A stretch of DNA of 64,000 bases from Apostichopus japonicus (GCF_037975245.1 NC_092569.1:20141001-20205000); one strand, 5' to 3'. Shown: positions 36,543 to 49,154, numbered from the stretch's first letter. A program made the numbers and translations. Notes: generated from the letters alone by a model not told the origin.

Positions 36543-36851
36543 AATGGTTCGCTTCTCGTGAATGAAGACTGTACAAGGATTTCCACCTGTGATAACGGAG
36601 TAATGAACTACAATGATCTCTACCAGTGTAGCTCTGATGCGGTTTGTGAAGTCCGTAACGATGTCCGCAAATGTTACTGCATGAGTGGTTACCATGGTAA
36701 TGGAGTGAATTGTACAAAACACATGACCGACTGTAAGGATTGGTACGATGCTGGAAACACTACTAATGGTTTTTATACCATCATACCAACTAACTGGAGT
36801 GGAGCATCATTTGATGTTTCCTGTAATATGACTGACGGAGGAGGATGGACG
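36543..36851 (+). CDS. FReD gene A, EGF-like module and start of fibrinogen domain
   Basis: A 103-codon phase 0-0 exon after acceptor cttttgattcag. It encodes an EGF-like module with cysteines spaced C-x5-C-x12-C-x5-C-x8-C-Y-C-x10-C (ending YCMSGYHGNGVNC). The fibrinogen C-terminal domain then begins: DCKDWYDAGNTTNGFYTI...FDVSCNMTDGGGWT. The protein is expected to be secreted and to bind glycans or microbial surfaces like other FReD proteins (family knowledge, not shown here). The donor is the non-consensus ACGgttagt, and the exon end is re-copied about ten times downstream. Reading on without splicing gives a stop within five codons. Confidence 0.92.
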
Positions 36852-37629
36852 GTTAGTCTAGTATGACATCCTATAGTATATACGATAGATAGTATATGTA
36901 TAATATGACTGACGAAGGAGGATGGACGGTAAGTCTATAGTATGACATCCTATACTATAGACGATATATTGTTTATGTATAATATGGCGGACGGAGGAGG
37001 ATGGACGGTAAGTCTATAGTACGACATCTTATTGTATAGACGATATATTGTATATGTATAATATGACTGACGGAGGAAGATGGACGGTAAGTCTAGTATG
37101 ACATCCTTTAGTATATACGATATATAGCATATGTATTATATGACTGACAGAGGAGTATGGACGGTAAGTCTAGTATGACATCCTATAGTATAGACGATAT
37201 ATTGTATATGTATAATATGACTGACGGAGGAAGATGGACGGTAAGTCTTGTATGACATCCTTTAGTATATACGATATATAGCATATGTATTATATGACTG
37301 ACAGAGGAGTATGGACGGTAACTCTAGTATGACATCCTATACTATAGACGATATATTGTATATGTATAATATGATTGACGAAGGAGGATGGACGGTAAGT
37401 CTATAGTATGACATCCTATTGTATAGACGATAGATAGTATATGTATAATATGGCGGACGGAGGAGTATGGACGGTAAGTCTACAGTACGACATCTTATTG
37501 TATAGACGATATATTGTATATGTATAATATGACTGACGGAGGAGGATGGACGGTAAGTCCAGTATGACATCCTATATTATAGACGATACATTGTATAATA
37601 TGACTGACGGAGCAGGATGGACGGTAAGT
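36822..37629 (+). repeat. Minisatellite re-copying an exon end and its 5' splice site
   Basis: Units of 71-79 bp repeat the last ~28 bases of the preceding exon (ATGACTGACGGAGGAGG...GGACG) plus an intron start. Potential donors begin at 36852 (the true exon, gttagt), then 36929, 37008, 37087, 37164, 37241, 37318, 37395, 37474, 37553 and 37624. Almost all of the copies read gtaagt, a better consensus than the real site. No acceptor is included in the unit. Confidence 0.93.
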
Positions 37630-37948
37630 CTATTATAACTGCGTTTAGTATAGACGGTGTATTTGATTTTCACTAGAGAGGGGAGGTGTGACACTAAACC
37701 CAAACAGCAACCCTATTCCACCCAAACAAACCCCACCCCAACACAACCGCACCCAGACACCACCACAACCCCGTATCTGCTCACCGTCTACAGTTTTACA
37801 GTGTAAAACTGTTCCTCTTTGCGTTATGATTTTCTACATTACTCATTGAGGTTGTAAAAAGGCATAATCATTTTCTTTTTTTCATTTTAATGCATTGCAT
37901 AATTTACACTAACACTTTCCTTTACATCCTTTGACCACATAACCTGTG

Positions 37949-38348
37949 CAGTGGCGGAGCGTCCATACAGTCAGGGGGGAGCGGATGCCCCCCCCCCCCC
38001 TGACGGACTCAAATGGACTGCGGTCGACCTTTTCAGCTCTTAACCACTTTTTACTTATTCACGATTATTGACTTTTTTATTGCGCTCTCATCTATAAATA
38101 TTGACATTTGTCACATTTTGTTGGTGTAATTTGGCGATGACACCTATTTAATTCTTCGTTTATCTGCAAATTAGCCAGGCCCGGAAAGGGTCATTTCCGG
38201 CGATCTAGGGAGTATCTTTACTTAAAAAAATTGTGTACGCTACGCGCCAATCTGTGGTGGCGCTCCGCTTAGATAGGGTTGAAAGCGCCCCTTCAGACCA
38301 TTCTCGTCACCCCCCCCCCCCCGACCAATACCCCTAGCTCCGCCACTG
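37949..38348 (-). mobile_element. 0.4-kb hAT MITE in gene A intron
   Basis: Begins CAGTGGCGGAGC and ends GCTCCGCCACTG. The flanks are AACCTGTG (37941-37948) and AACCTGTA (38349-38356), an 8-bp duplication with one change. It is the reverse orientation of the copies at 15179 and 51781 (the 'ggggtattggtc' end is at the right here). It contains long C runs. Confidence 0.92.
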
Positions 38349-38740
38349 AACCTGTAGCGTTTTACGTTGATGAGTAATGCACTATAAGCGATCAGAATAT
38401 GATATCCTATTTACACATGTGTAAGGTTTTGGGCATTTTTGACCTTATTACGTCATAGCTCACGTAGGAACCACATCTATTTTGTCATTTTGATATATAC
38501 AACAATGGGCCATATGCAGTTTTTACCGCTTGGAGTTTCACCTCTGACCTTGGGCGCTATGATGAATGTCTTTTCTTTTCCGGACTGAGAATGGGGGAGA
38601 AGTTGCTGGCATCTTTAGTTTAGACAACCACATGCATGTAATTTAGTTGCTTGCTTCAATACTTGAGAATACATAACATCTCTTTTAAAAGAAACTGGTA
38701 TAACAGTGTTACTATAATATTTTATCTCCCCATCAATCAG

Positions 38741-39005
38741 GTATTCCAACGTCGTGTTGATGGTTCTGTTGATTTCAATCGTAACTGGATCAGCTACAAA
38801 GGAGGCTTTGGTGATGTCAGTCATGAGTTTTGGTTGGGTAACGATAAATTGTATCACCTCACCAATAAAGGCAATTATCAACTCCGGATTGATTTTGTGA
38901 GCAGAGATGGTGATCCATTCTATGCTAAATTTGACCGGTTCCGTATCAACAATGAAAGTGACAACTATCGACTGTCTAAAATTGGAGAATACAGCGGAAA
39001 TGCAG
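38741..39005 (+). CDS. FReD gene A, central fibrinogen-domain exon
   Basis: Acceptor catcaatcag, donor GCAGgtttgt; phase 0 in, phase 1 out. It encodes VFQRRVDGSVDFNRNW, ISYKGGFGDVSHEFWLGND, KLYHLTNKGNYQLRIDF, YAKFDRFRINNESDNYRL and KIGEYSGNAG. These are the hallmark FReD blocks: QRR-DGS-DF-R-W, GFG, FWLGN, LT, LR-D, YA-F-F, Y-L, G-YSGNAG. The join to the previous exon recreates GGGWTVFQRR, the conserved FReD core, which confirms both splice sites. Confidence 0.95.
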
Positions 39006-41066
39006 GTTTGTAAACAGTTAGGCTATTGTGTGATTAGATAATCAATGCTCAAACGTCGTAAAACAAATATACTCATGTCGGCCATGTTAATGATGCATTC
39101 GTGGTGATAATCAAAGAGTAATATATATTATTATAACCTTGTATATTCTATGGCGTCGGTGGAGTAACACCGATCGGTAGAGGGGGCAGACGGTATTTAC
39201 AGGCTGCGATAATGACTTATCAATTTATAAAGATAGTCTATGGAGCCTATCAAAAATAAGTGACTGCGATATAATCGATAAAGCAAACTCAATTTGATTT
39301 TCCCTTGATTTTTTCTCTCTTTCTTCTCTGAAATTAATACTATGAAATCAGAATTTAAAATACAATCAGTTAAATTATAGTTGTCGTTGCCTTAATTAAA
39401 ATATCAATGTTTTTTTTTTTTTTAATTGTATTCAAACCTGTGATTGGTGGACAAAATAACATCTCTAAAATAATAATTATTAAGTAGCACATCGCTCAAA
39501 CGAGCTATTCCCAAGTAAAGCCAGACAATCGATCAAAAAAAATCGATCAAAAAATAATGTAAAACACTTATTTTCTTAACTTGTTCGAAATAATTGAGCG
39601 TAAAAAAGTTTAGTGAGCACGTTCCAGTGATAAATGTAACGGGGCTTAAAGGAGTTTACATGGTACATTAAATATATTACAGACTGTAATAAATACTAAC
39701 ACTATCTCTGATAATTTTTACGATACATTCGCTACAGTAGTTTTGTTACCAATATGATTTTGTGGAAATATCCGTTTGAACTTACTTATGTATGTTTCTA
39801 CATACAATACACAGATATACGCTAATGCTGAAGGGACAATAAGTCAACACTGTCACAATATCCGTTGTAGCAGGATACGTCTTAATAAAAAAAATCACCC
39901 TCGTAGGACGAATCCAGATCAATTTAAAGTTTTATACTGAGCCTATGATAGCAATTCAATGTACCGCCACATCTGCACAGTCCACGGAAGCTTGGAAGGC
40001 ACACCCAATATTTTGTTAATATTAAGAAGAAAAGAGGAAACCATATGTTTCGGTTGATGTACGTGACACGTTAAGATCGTAGGATAATATGGACAGATGG
40101 AGAAGTATACTCATTATAATAATAATAATAATAATAATAATTTGTGAATAGAATTTTTAAGTAAACTGGTAATGTTTGGATGTCAAATATGTTTTGATTA
40201 AGTCTGGCAATTTATGTCTTTATACGTAAGCTGCAAGTAATCATTCCATGGTAATACACGCTATAATAATAATAATTAAATATTTCACACAAGTTTTATC
40301 AAAGATAGTGATTTTTTTACATTGATTTCGCTTACGTAAATTATGAGTAACTCCTTACCCGTATAAAGTTTAAATTTTATTACCACTTTTATGTTTATAA
40401 TTTTATTTTGTTTTTATTGATGGCATTAAATAAAAACAATCTTTCCGTATTTTAGACAGCAATCTTAAAAAGTATACAGACCAAGCGTTTAGCAGTTTGT
40501 CGGCATATTGAAAAATTAAAACAATGTAAAATAACAATGTCTTTTGGACCATATTTAAGTTTACTGTTAGTAACTCAAATGCAGGTGAAGCGGGAAGGAA
40601 CTCAATTGGGGAGTGTGAAGGGGGGGGGGGGGAGTGGGGAGTGGGTTTGCAAAACCTTCGAGGGACAGAGAGGCATGTGACATTGAGTAAATCACGTCCG
40701 TGCGAAAGACCCTATGTCAATTTTATTTGTTGTTTTTCAAGGGCACATTACTTTCATAAAAATTGTCTTTAAGTTGTCAAAATAGAGTATTTTCACAAAA
40801 TTGGGAGGAGATGAGAGATTCATCCCCAGCCCTGTGCCTGGATCTTCTTCACTTTTATTTTGTTTTTATATGTTATCTTCAGACATTATAATATGATAAT
40901 AGAGATTGGATAGTTGATAATTCGATAAATCTTGATGTTTTGAGATAATTTCCCAACTATGATGCATACTACTCTATCCCGACGTTGATTGTTTATGGTT
41001 TTATTTTTTCAACTCAATATGCATAACCATAATTAAAATGCGTTCATGTTATTGTTTAATATTCAG
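39006..41066 (+). other. Gene A intron 3, no further feature
   Basis: AT-rich intron with a T run near 39411, an (AAT)n run near 40115-40141 and a G run near 40620. No mobile element could be delimited. Confidence 0.6.
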
Positions 41067-41302
41067 GTGGTGCTGGAGGTTTAAAGAATCGCTTGAATTA
41101 TTCCTTCAGTACCTCGGACAAGAACAATGGAGGATGTTCGGATGACTACCATTGTGGCTGGTGGTTCCGGGTTAATGATTTACGTTCCCTCAATGGTGAC
41201 TATCATGCAGCACTGAATGTAAAGTCAGGTATATCCTGGTATACACCGTCTGGTTCCTATGAAAATATCAAGTATACTGAGATGAAGATAAGGCCTGTCT
41301 AG
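41067..41302 (+). CDS. FReD gene A, terminal fibrinogen-domain exon
   Basis: Acceptor ttaatattcag; phase 1 in, TAG at 41300-41302. It encodes GAGGLKNRLNYSFSTSD, KNNGGCSDDYHCGWWF, RVNDLRSLNGDYHAALN and TEMKIRPV. The FST-D motif and the acidic segment after it match the FReD calcium-binding region; GWW-F...LNG-Y and MKIRP are conserved C-terminal blocks. The usual cysteine four residues after WW is absent (FRVND); instead two cysteines bracket DDYH before GWW, so the local disulphide differs from fibrinogen gamma. The usual L--H segment after GNAG is also shortened. Confidence 0.95.
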
Positions 41303-41419
41303 TGCGTTGTAGATGTTTAGAATAATTCTCAGCTTTGAATAATCTAGAGATAACTTAAACATTATAAACAGAGAATGATGATAAACTGATCACCATCGGC
41401 AGTGAAACAAGTCATTGAA

Positions 41420-41425
41420 AATAAA
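41420..41425 (+). terminator. Polyadenylation signal AATAAA for gene A
   Basis: A canonical AATAAA about 118 bp after the stop codon, in AT-rich sequence. It is the nearest one downstream and so the likely 3' end of gene A. Confidence 0.6.
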
Positions 41426-41429
41426 GAAA

Positions 41430-43200
41430 CAAGACTCATTAAAAATAGTTAATTGTTAAATATCCGTGTTTAGACCTTCTACTATCATTCTTATAATGAT
41501 GCATATTTAATGTTCGTAACACAGAGTGAACCTGTAAGTATTTTGGTAAATAGCTACTATATTCCCCTTTATATTACTTTAATATGTTATCTGTAGACAT
41601 TACGATTCAAGTAAGTGTCTGGAAGTTAGCAACTTCCTTATTTTGCTTGGTTGTCGTGTTTTTTTTCTGTTTGTTCCTTTATGTTATGATAATTATGTTA
41701 TAATAACTGGTTACCTTTCACACCTCACATATCACTAGAGGATTGACTAATGTGTGTGAATTGTTGCCTGTAGTTTCTGTATGATGAAAACAGATTTCCG
41801 GTAGAGCTGATAATTATAACCTCAGCTGACAGACTTACTTAGAAACAGAATCATTCTAGTACAGATGCTTATTAGGCAAAGTGAATTAGGATAATTGTTC
41901 TATTGTACAAGGTTGCAGTTTTTAGGTTAAATACATCGGTTATTACTAATTGATTGGTAAAATACTGACGTTTGTTTTAAATTTTAACTGACATACTTTC
42001 TCACCAGATTTAAACATTTACTCTGGCTCTATTGTAACAAACTATAAATAAATTCTAAGAAGGAAAAGCTATCGTTGTAAACAATTTACATTAATGATTA
42101 TAAAACAGTCTATGTACTATCATTCTTTATAAATCTTCTTTGTCGATCCAGAAATTATAGCAAATTTATTGGAGATATATCCGCGACGAAGAATTAAACA
42201 GAAAAGAACATGAAGAAAGTGAGATAAATATTAGTATATATATTACGATTTGTTGTGCGACGAAATTTTAGTAATAGTCTCAAAATTGTAGGCAAAATCG
42301 GACGAAGAATTGGCTAAGATTGTATTATTCGCTGTTATTCTTCAATAACGGTAAAGGCGAAGCAAAACCATATCAATTATTTATTTCTAGTTAATATCCA
42401 TCCCATTTCCTATTCCCTTATCATTGTGTTCATTCATTGAGTATAATTTCACTTTAATCTTTTACAAATGATTATAGGAAGAAAAAATTTAAAATCATTT
42501 TTTTTAAATATATTTAAAAATGTTATTTGGAGATTCGATGAATATATGTAGTCACTCAAAAGTCAGCTTATTTCTTGTTATTGCCTTTTTTTCGTCGTTC
42601 TTTCTGTCTCCATAATGTCTCTAAAAAGTTTTTCTATCGTTCTGACCAATTCCAACTTAAACAACCACCATCGTATGTTCAGATATATTAAATGGATTAT
42701 CCATCCCTAATATGCCAATTTACTTAATCCCGACTCCCCAATCTGCTAATTAATATAATACGTCATCGATATGCACACTTTAGAAACCTGTTGTAGTTTC
42801 CATCGTTAAAGATAATGTCATGATTCACCCCCCCCCCTCTGTCCTCCCCCAGGAATCAGTTTCCATATACATCGGAACCAGCTTCAACGGTCCCACGGTC
42901 ACACTTCCTCCTTTATCAGTTTATAAAATCCTGGATCCGTCTCAAATGACAATAGGTTCTTTCACTGACTTATGACAGTTGAGTCATTCTCGAAGAAAAC
43001 GATGTGTGATATTCTGTCTGTGTATGTATGTATGTATGTATGTATAAGGGGGGGGGGGTGTGGAGTGGTGGGGAGATTCGAGCGTTAGGCTGCGTTATCT
43101 GACTGAGTATCATTGCCAGGCTAGTAAAATGAATATGAACATCACCAAAGACAGTCAGGTAAAAATATTTGACATTATTATATTTATGAGATTTCTTGAA
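41430..43200. other. Intergenic, no gene recognised
   Basis: AT-rich. A C run near 42828, a (TATG)n-like stretch near 43022-43045 and a G run near 43050 are the only repeats. Short open frames lack supporting signals. Confidence 0.5.
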
Positions 43201-43204
43201 ATGA

Positions 43205-43708
43205 ACGAAATATACGGAATGAAACGGAATGAAACGGAATGAACGGAATGAACGGGATGAGCGGGATTAGCGGGATGAGCGGATTGAGCGGCATTAGCGG
43301 ATTGAGCGGGATGAGCGGGATGAACGGGATGAACGGGATGAGCGGGATGAAAGGGATGAACGTGATGAGCGGGATGAGCGAGATGAGCGGATTGAGCGGG
43401 ATGAGCCGGATGAGCGGGATTAGCGGGATGAGCGGGATGAACGGGATTAGCGGGATGATCGGGATTGGTTGGATGAACGGGATGAACGGGATAAGCGGAT
43501 TGAGCGGCATGAGGGCATGAGCGGATTGAGCGGGATGAGCGGGATGAACGGGATGAGCGGGATGAACGGGATTAGCGGGATGATCGGGATTGGTGGGATG
43601 AACAGGATGAACGGGATAAGCGGATTGAGCGGCATGAGCGGCATGAGCGGATTGAGCGGGATGAGCGGGATGAACGAGATGAGCGGGATTAGCGGGATGA
43701 AATGGGGG
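43205..43708. repeat. GGGATGAGC-type minisatellite, ~0.5 kb
   Basis: Irregular copies of a 9-bp word (GGGATGAGC, GGGATGAAC, GGGATTAGC, GGATTGAGC). A larger block beginning 'gcgggatgatcgggattgg' appears twice (43449 and 43578). A 200-codon reverse frame and forward Met-Ser-Gly frames follow from the 9-bp period. Confidence 0.95.
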
Positions 43709-43779
43709 TGTAGGCGGTTTTACACTATCTAACGCAACGAGTGGCCAAGAACCTGAAATATTTTTAAGGGAGGGCCCGA

Positions 43780-44810
43780 AGAACATGAACTTAATGCATG
43801 CTCCTCATGGTGAAACATAATTGCACCTATTAGGTGAATTGAGTGTACTTTTAATAGTAGGAAAGACTAGCGTAGGTTCGTATGACCAACTAGACCGGTT
43901 TCTGCTCTCAACCTTTATAGGAGGAGCTTCATCAGTAGTACGCCTTTGAATATTTTATATTCGGCATGAGCGTCTCGTTCTCAAAATGCATCTATTTTCT
44001 GTGCACGAGTTTTTTTTTATGGCCTCATGGTGCATCTATAAGAGCATCTAAAAGAGCTTCGTGTGAACCTTGAGAGTCAGCTGATTCTTCGTTTGTACGA
44101 AACCTTGAGTTAACAAGTAAATCTTTGAGATTTTGGGCCCTTTTGTAGGCAAGAATCGGTTCTTTTGGAAACAGTTTGGATAATTCCGCGTGTTGCGAAA
44201 TTAAATGCCAATGTTTCAAAAGTGTTTTTTTCAACTGCGTGGTTTTGATGTGGGGTGTATAGGTAAGCTTGAACACCAGTGGTGGTTCCTTTTGTTTAGG
44301 ATTGGTAGTGAGGTAATGCCTACGGTTTTCAAATTTTATGCCTTTAGTGGCTGTGGCAATTTCCTCTTTCTTATAGTTACGGAGTAACAGTTTCTCTGTG
44401 AACGCATTCTTTTTCTGTAAGAAATCAGTCTCGTTGTTACAGAGACGTGCGTATCGTAATATTTCCCCTTTAATGAAGCCTTTAAAAGTGGCAAGTGGGT
44501 GTGCAGAGTTTCTGTCGAGGTATTGGAAGGTTTCCGTGGGTTTGGTGTGGACTTTAGTGTCTAATAACCCATTGGTTTCGAACCTTGTACCTTTGAAGAT
44601 TTTTAAATCTAGGTATGTTACCTCGGTGTTTGATATTTCTACCGTAAACTTTAAGAAGCGGTGGATTTCATTCAACCTTTTTACTAGGTGTTCAAGTTCC
44701 TGATGTGTACCGTCGTAGGGCAATAGAATGCCATCTCTATAGCGGAGCCATTTTAAGATTTTATTATCTGTCGGTAAAATCTGGTTACAGTACCAACGAA
44801 AACAAAGCAC
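43780..44810 (-). pseudogene. Penelope-like retroelement fragment (reverse transcriptase C-terminal half)
   Basis: A 5'-truncated frame of about 260 codons (44810 to 44025). It reads LKWLRYRDGILLPYDGTHQ, KFTVEISNTEVTYLDLKIF, DTKVHTKPTETFQYLDRN, HPLATFKGFIKGEILRYARL, PPLVFKLTYTPHIKTT, LLKHWHLISQHAELSKLF and ILAYKRAQNLKDLLV. These blocks are typical of Penelope-like reverse transcriptases. The catalytic Y-x-DD box reads YRDG, with one aspartate lost, so the enzyme is inactive. No GIY-YIG endonuclease follows; the frame ends with a stop and then likely 3' UTR (tgatgaagctcctcctataaagg) to about 43780. Upstream sequence beyond 44810 does not continue the element. Confidence 0.88.
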
Positions 44811-45962
44811 AGGCTAGTATATGTTACTCGTACGTACGTTCATAGATGCGTAGTATTTTCATATGCTTGCTAAGATCGTTAATATGAATACCAGAATACC
44901 GAGCTATTTGAACGAAATGCAATAAAACCAGGATTATTCGAACTTTGAACTGTTAGGCAACGAATCCGGAATACCTGTAACTCTCTGCAGAAGAGCGTGA
45001 CGTGATTTGAACTGTGTCATACGGTAAACGTTGTAGTGTGATAGTGATGTAGTGATATAGTGATCGATTTCCGCCCCGTCCCACAAAACCAACAGCTCAT
45101 TATAAGTTGGATGTTATTACAGGAAGCGTCAGCCCCGAATGATTGTAGTCAACAATCTAATACTGAGAGCGTATAGTATGCATGGTTTGTACAAGGATTC
45201 GTTTATAGATTTCCGTATACATTGGATGGTTTGGTATAGAATTGAATGATCTTAGCACTAACAGTACGCTATTGTTTAGGTACCATCACCATTCATAAAC
45301 CATGATGTATGCTTATTGTATTCAATTTACGCTGTTTTCATTGTTTTTGATTTAACTTGTTGATTTCATTAGTAATATCAATGTCATAATACAGTACCCC
45401 ATATTCTCAAATCTAGGCATAGTTGACCTCAAACGACTAACGAGAAAACAGCAATATCTGCCAGTGTATATTTGTTTGTGTATCCTCACTTTATCCTGTA
45501 TAACGAAGTACGCGAGAATCCTTTTTAATAATACAGTGGAATACGTAGTTTATAGGAAGCTGATTTAAGTTCCTTTGAAAACAAACTGAGGAGAGAGTCT
45601 CAGTTTGGTTGATTGAATCTTTAGTCACGTTTAACTAGTATTGACTGTCTTGGTATAGTTTTGATCAATGCTACTATCATTCCATGGAAGAAGGAACGAA
45701 GGTATACTAAAGATTTTCCAGAAAAGCTGAGCTATTTACATACAAACGATTACACAAGGTCACCGTGAAGGAAGAAAGTAGAGGGATGACCATCGAAAGA
45801 CGACCACGTAAGTATGCATTCAATATGATGCGTCTCGCGTCAGTACGGACAGCGGTGGATGTGGACACAACCGTATACATGTCCCACCACTCCCCCGTTT
45901 AATAATGCTTCAAAGGTGCCTCAAATAAGCTCACAGTACAGACAACATGCGTCACTTTTTAG
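44811..45962. other. Intergenic, no gene recognised
   Basis: Mixed-composition sequence without repeats or splice-flanked frames that I could support. Confidence 0.45.
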
Positions 45963-46292
45963 ATGAACGACGAGATAATTATGACGTCAGCGAAAAGTTT
46001 GTTTTCATTTTCCAGCGAATATGTTCACAAGTTGTCATTGCGCAGTCGTCAACAAACCAAGAGTATCACAGCACTTAAAGAAGATCGACGAAAGGTTGAC
46101 CGTGACCGAGATCGCTTGATTAAACTCGTTCGAGGCGCTCTTCAAGACAAACAGAACATGACGTCATGTGTATCCAACATCGAAGAGTCCAAAAGTAATA
46201 TCAGACTGAAGCAAAAGCTGAAAGCTAGGACAAATCGGTTTGTCTGCAAACCTGATGATAATTTCCATATTCAATTTTTAGTAACTTATTGA
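45963..46292 (+). CDS. Unrecognised 109-codon open frame, doubtful
   Basis: Starts ATG, ends TGA at 46290. The middle is strongly charged and helix-prone (LSLRSRQQTKSITALKED, RRKVDRDRDRLIKLVRG), possibly a short coiled coil. There is no signal peptide and no recognised domain. It could be a decayed exon of a transposon or host gene, or chance. It stands alone with no splice or promoter evidence, hence low confidence. Confidence 0.2.
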   Translation: MNDEIIMTSAKSLFSFSSEYVHKLSLRSRQQTKSITALKEDRRKVDRDRDRLIKLVRGALQDKQNMTSCVSNIEESKSNIRLKQKLKARTNRFVCKPDDNFHIQFLVTY

Positions 46293-48499
46293 TATACCAA
46301 TATGGTTTTATCTGTTTTGTGACTGTAACAGTTGAACAGAGAGTATTTTCATTTCTAGTTACGTCGGCTAATATGACTATGAATCAGCAAAGTGACTCTT
46401 TGAGTGTTTTATTTTTTTTTATTTCTATAGGTTCTATTCTATGGCATTAAAATGTAAGACTCTTGTTTCTCTATCACTGAGGTCAGCTCCATGCATACAC
46501 GGTGGATATATTTATATACCGAAGGAAAGTAGTCAGGGACATTAAATTTCATCATCAAGATATGTGTTGCAAACTCGTAGACCTTACTAGAGCAGACATG
46601 GCTTTGTTCTTCAATTTGACAATCTATACCGTTAATCTCTGCTCCTTCATGTGTTGCTTCAATTTGAACAAATTATAATTTTAACTTGTTATGGTCATAA
46701 TCGTTCTTGTTATGCAACGCTGCTCTATCCATTGACAGTTTGAGAAGGAGGCTGATTAAATTGTCTTCATCCTGATTGTGTATATTCGTCATATGTTAAA
46801 TTTATAAGTATTAACCTTATTGGCCAAAATATATATTATTAGTTTGCTTTATTATTATTATTGATTCTTTGTTTGCATGTGAACCGTACATAATGCATAT
46901 AAAATAAAGTCATGTAAAGTAGGAGATGATGAAAACTGGAATGATAATTAAAAAAAAAACAGCTCCTCCATAAGGGCAAACAGGACGCCATTATGAGAAT
47001 CAAAAATAGAAGATTAATGAAAAGGCTATAAATTGTACGTTGCTAGGAGGAACCGGGATTTGTCAACACTGTGAATAAAGAAGATATGACATAAAAGAAA
47101 CCTGTTCATATTATTAATTACTCTTCCACAGACTGGTGTGTACTTAATTGATTTACTATATACTGAATATGGCATTATATTGGCAAGTTTATGATTGAAA
47201 TATACATTGTGAATATTCAATATTCCTCAACAGCCTGGTGTGTATTCAAGTTGATAAGCTATGTACTGTATATGGCTTTAAAGTACTAAGTGAGCGATTT
47301 GCAACTAAATTGTCTATACTAGTAACAAGTTGCAATAAACCATGCAATATCACTGTCTGTCTATCTATCTATCCGTTTTGTGACATAATTAGATTCTAAG
47401 AGTGTGTTTTGATGTGGGTTTGAATTTTATGGTGGCAGGGGCCAGAGTGCTGGGAGAGAAGACCGTTACGGGGTTTTTTTTATTGGGGGGGGGGCTTCCT
47501 CGGAAGAATGCTCTATTTTGTATTCGATCTATCAAGAGCAACATGACTCTGATGACGTCAGCTAATGTTCATTAAACTTCGTTTATTGATTAATAACATG
47601 ATGGTACAACATCTGACTTTATTTGACCATACTAAGAAAATATTTGTGATGATATTGTTTTTGTGATGTTTCTTGATTTTTGTATAGCACGATACGAAAT
47701 AAATATGCACTAGCCCACCCGTACTGGAAAAAAAATCGTTTATTGTGTTCGAAATTTCTGCCACAGAATGGTTTATAGAAAATTGGTAAGGCTCCTTTAA
47801 AGGGAAGCGTGTTGAGCTTATGAATAATATAACAGTGAGACGGAAAAAGCAACATTCATCCGTCAATCATTCATTTGTTTTAATAAATCATACTCGTTTA
47901 ATTATATAGAATAATGTCCTACACTGTTCACAACAAGGAGAAATAATGTTTCCAAACGGAAGGTTCGAAACTTTATCAGAAGAGATGAAAGAAAGCATTA
48001 ATATTAGCAAGACTATTTGATATCTTTAATAGATGTCTTGTACATATATCAGACAAAGCGGCGACCTCGTACTTTAATAACGCAAGCCATTTTACTTTGT
48101 AGAAATTATTAGTTTGCGATCCTTGCTGTAAATTCACAATTTACATGTGTTGTATTAATAGTGGATATGAATTAATGTTAATAGCTTGAGATGATAAAAA
48201 ATAGAATAAATAGTAGGACACAATACACAATTGATATCTCCAGAATATGGGCAAACACGACGCCATTATGAAAAACAAAATAAAAAGAGAAGATTAATAA
48301 AGAGAAAAGTAATGTATTGTGCTATTTCTAGGATGAATCGTCTTCTGTTATCACTATGAAAAGAGCAAATGAAATAGAAACGAAGCCGTCCATACTCATT
48401 AATATGAATTTAACAAGTCGGATAATTATTCATTTAACTGATTATACCGTAAGGCATAGGCGATATTAACTCCAGTTATATGCTTCGTGTGGCTTTAGA

Positions 48500-48830
48500 T
48501 TGCGAAGTGTTTGCATTACGCCTACATTCAAAGTGACTTATAGCAGTAAGGTATATGTGTGTATCAAATCCTATATGTGTAAAGCTGCACCGTCCTACAC
48601 ATCAAAATGCACCTCACTGACACCAACATGGAAATGTATGTATGTCATTCCGACAATTTTTTGGTCTGAACTTTTTTACAGAGTAATTGTCAATATGCCA
48701 GTATTTGATTCTGTTCACATGACAAAAACATGATTATGCTTGAGCCTATATTTCCCGAGTATTACATGTCGAACACACATATACTATTCATCACCGACTA
48801 CTTAAGATGTGGTAAGTAAACTCCATAGAA
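48500..48830 (+). repeat. Repeated open segment, copy 1 of 3
   Basis: Reads KVTYSSKVYVCIKSYMCK, then PSYTSKCTSLTPTWK in one frame. The segment ends at a good donor, GTGgtaagtaaa, at about 48809. It is homologous to 53340-53640 and 55587-55880. Product unknown; it could be a decayed exon or just part of the duplicated block. Confidence 0.35.
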
Positions 48831-49154
48831 AGTTAACGGTAGTCTATAGCAACGTACCATTCTGTTTGCGCAGAAACTAATGTACCTGAGTAACTTAGAC
48901 CATGTGAGTATTACCATGACGTGGTAATACTTCTATTGTAAGATTAAACCTACGTAGTCAGTCACATTTATTTAATGTATAATTGATATTATTACAAACA
49001 GTAGCTTTCGTGTAATGGTAGGCCCGACTCAAACTTATATTTACAGACTCAGTTTCATTGATAAAATAGTTCAAGATGAATCTTTGCAGTTTTAGATACT
49101 TATTCATTTACACAAATCCATCATATCAATCTCATCAACATAGTGTTTTGAAAT

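Noticed and set aside
36219-36722. 167-codon reverse frame opposite the EGF-like exon
   Set aside because: Antisense to a well-supported FReD exon; the Cys-rich EGF/FBG reading on the + strand explains the sequence.
43184-43786. 200-codon Pro/Ile-rich reverse frame and Met-Ser-Gly forward frames
   Set aside because: Products of the 9-bp GGGATGAGC minisatellite.
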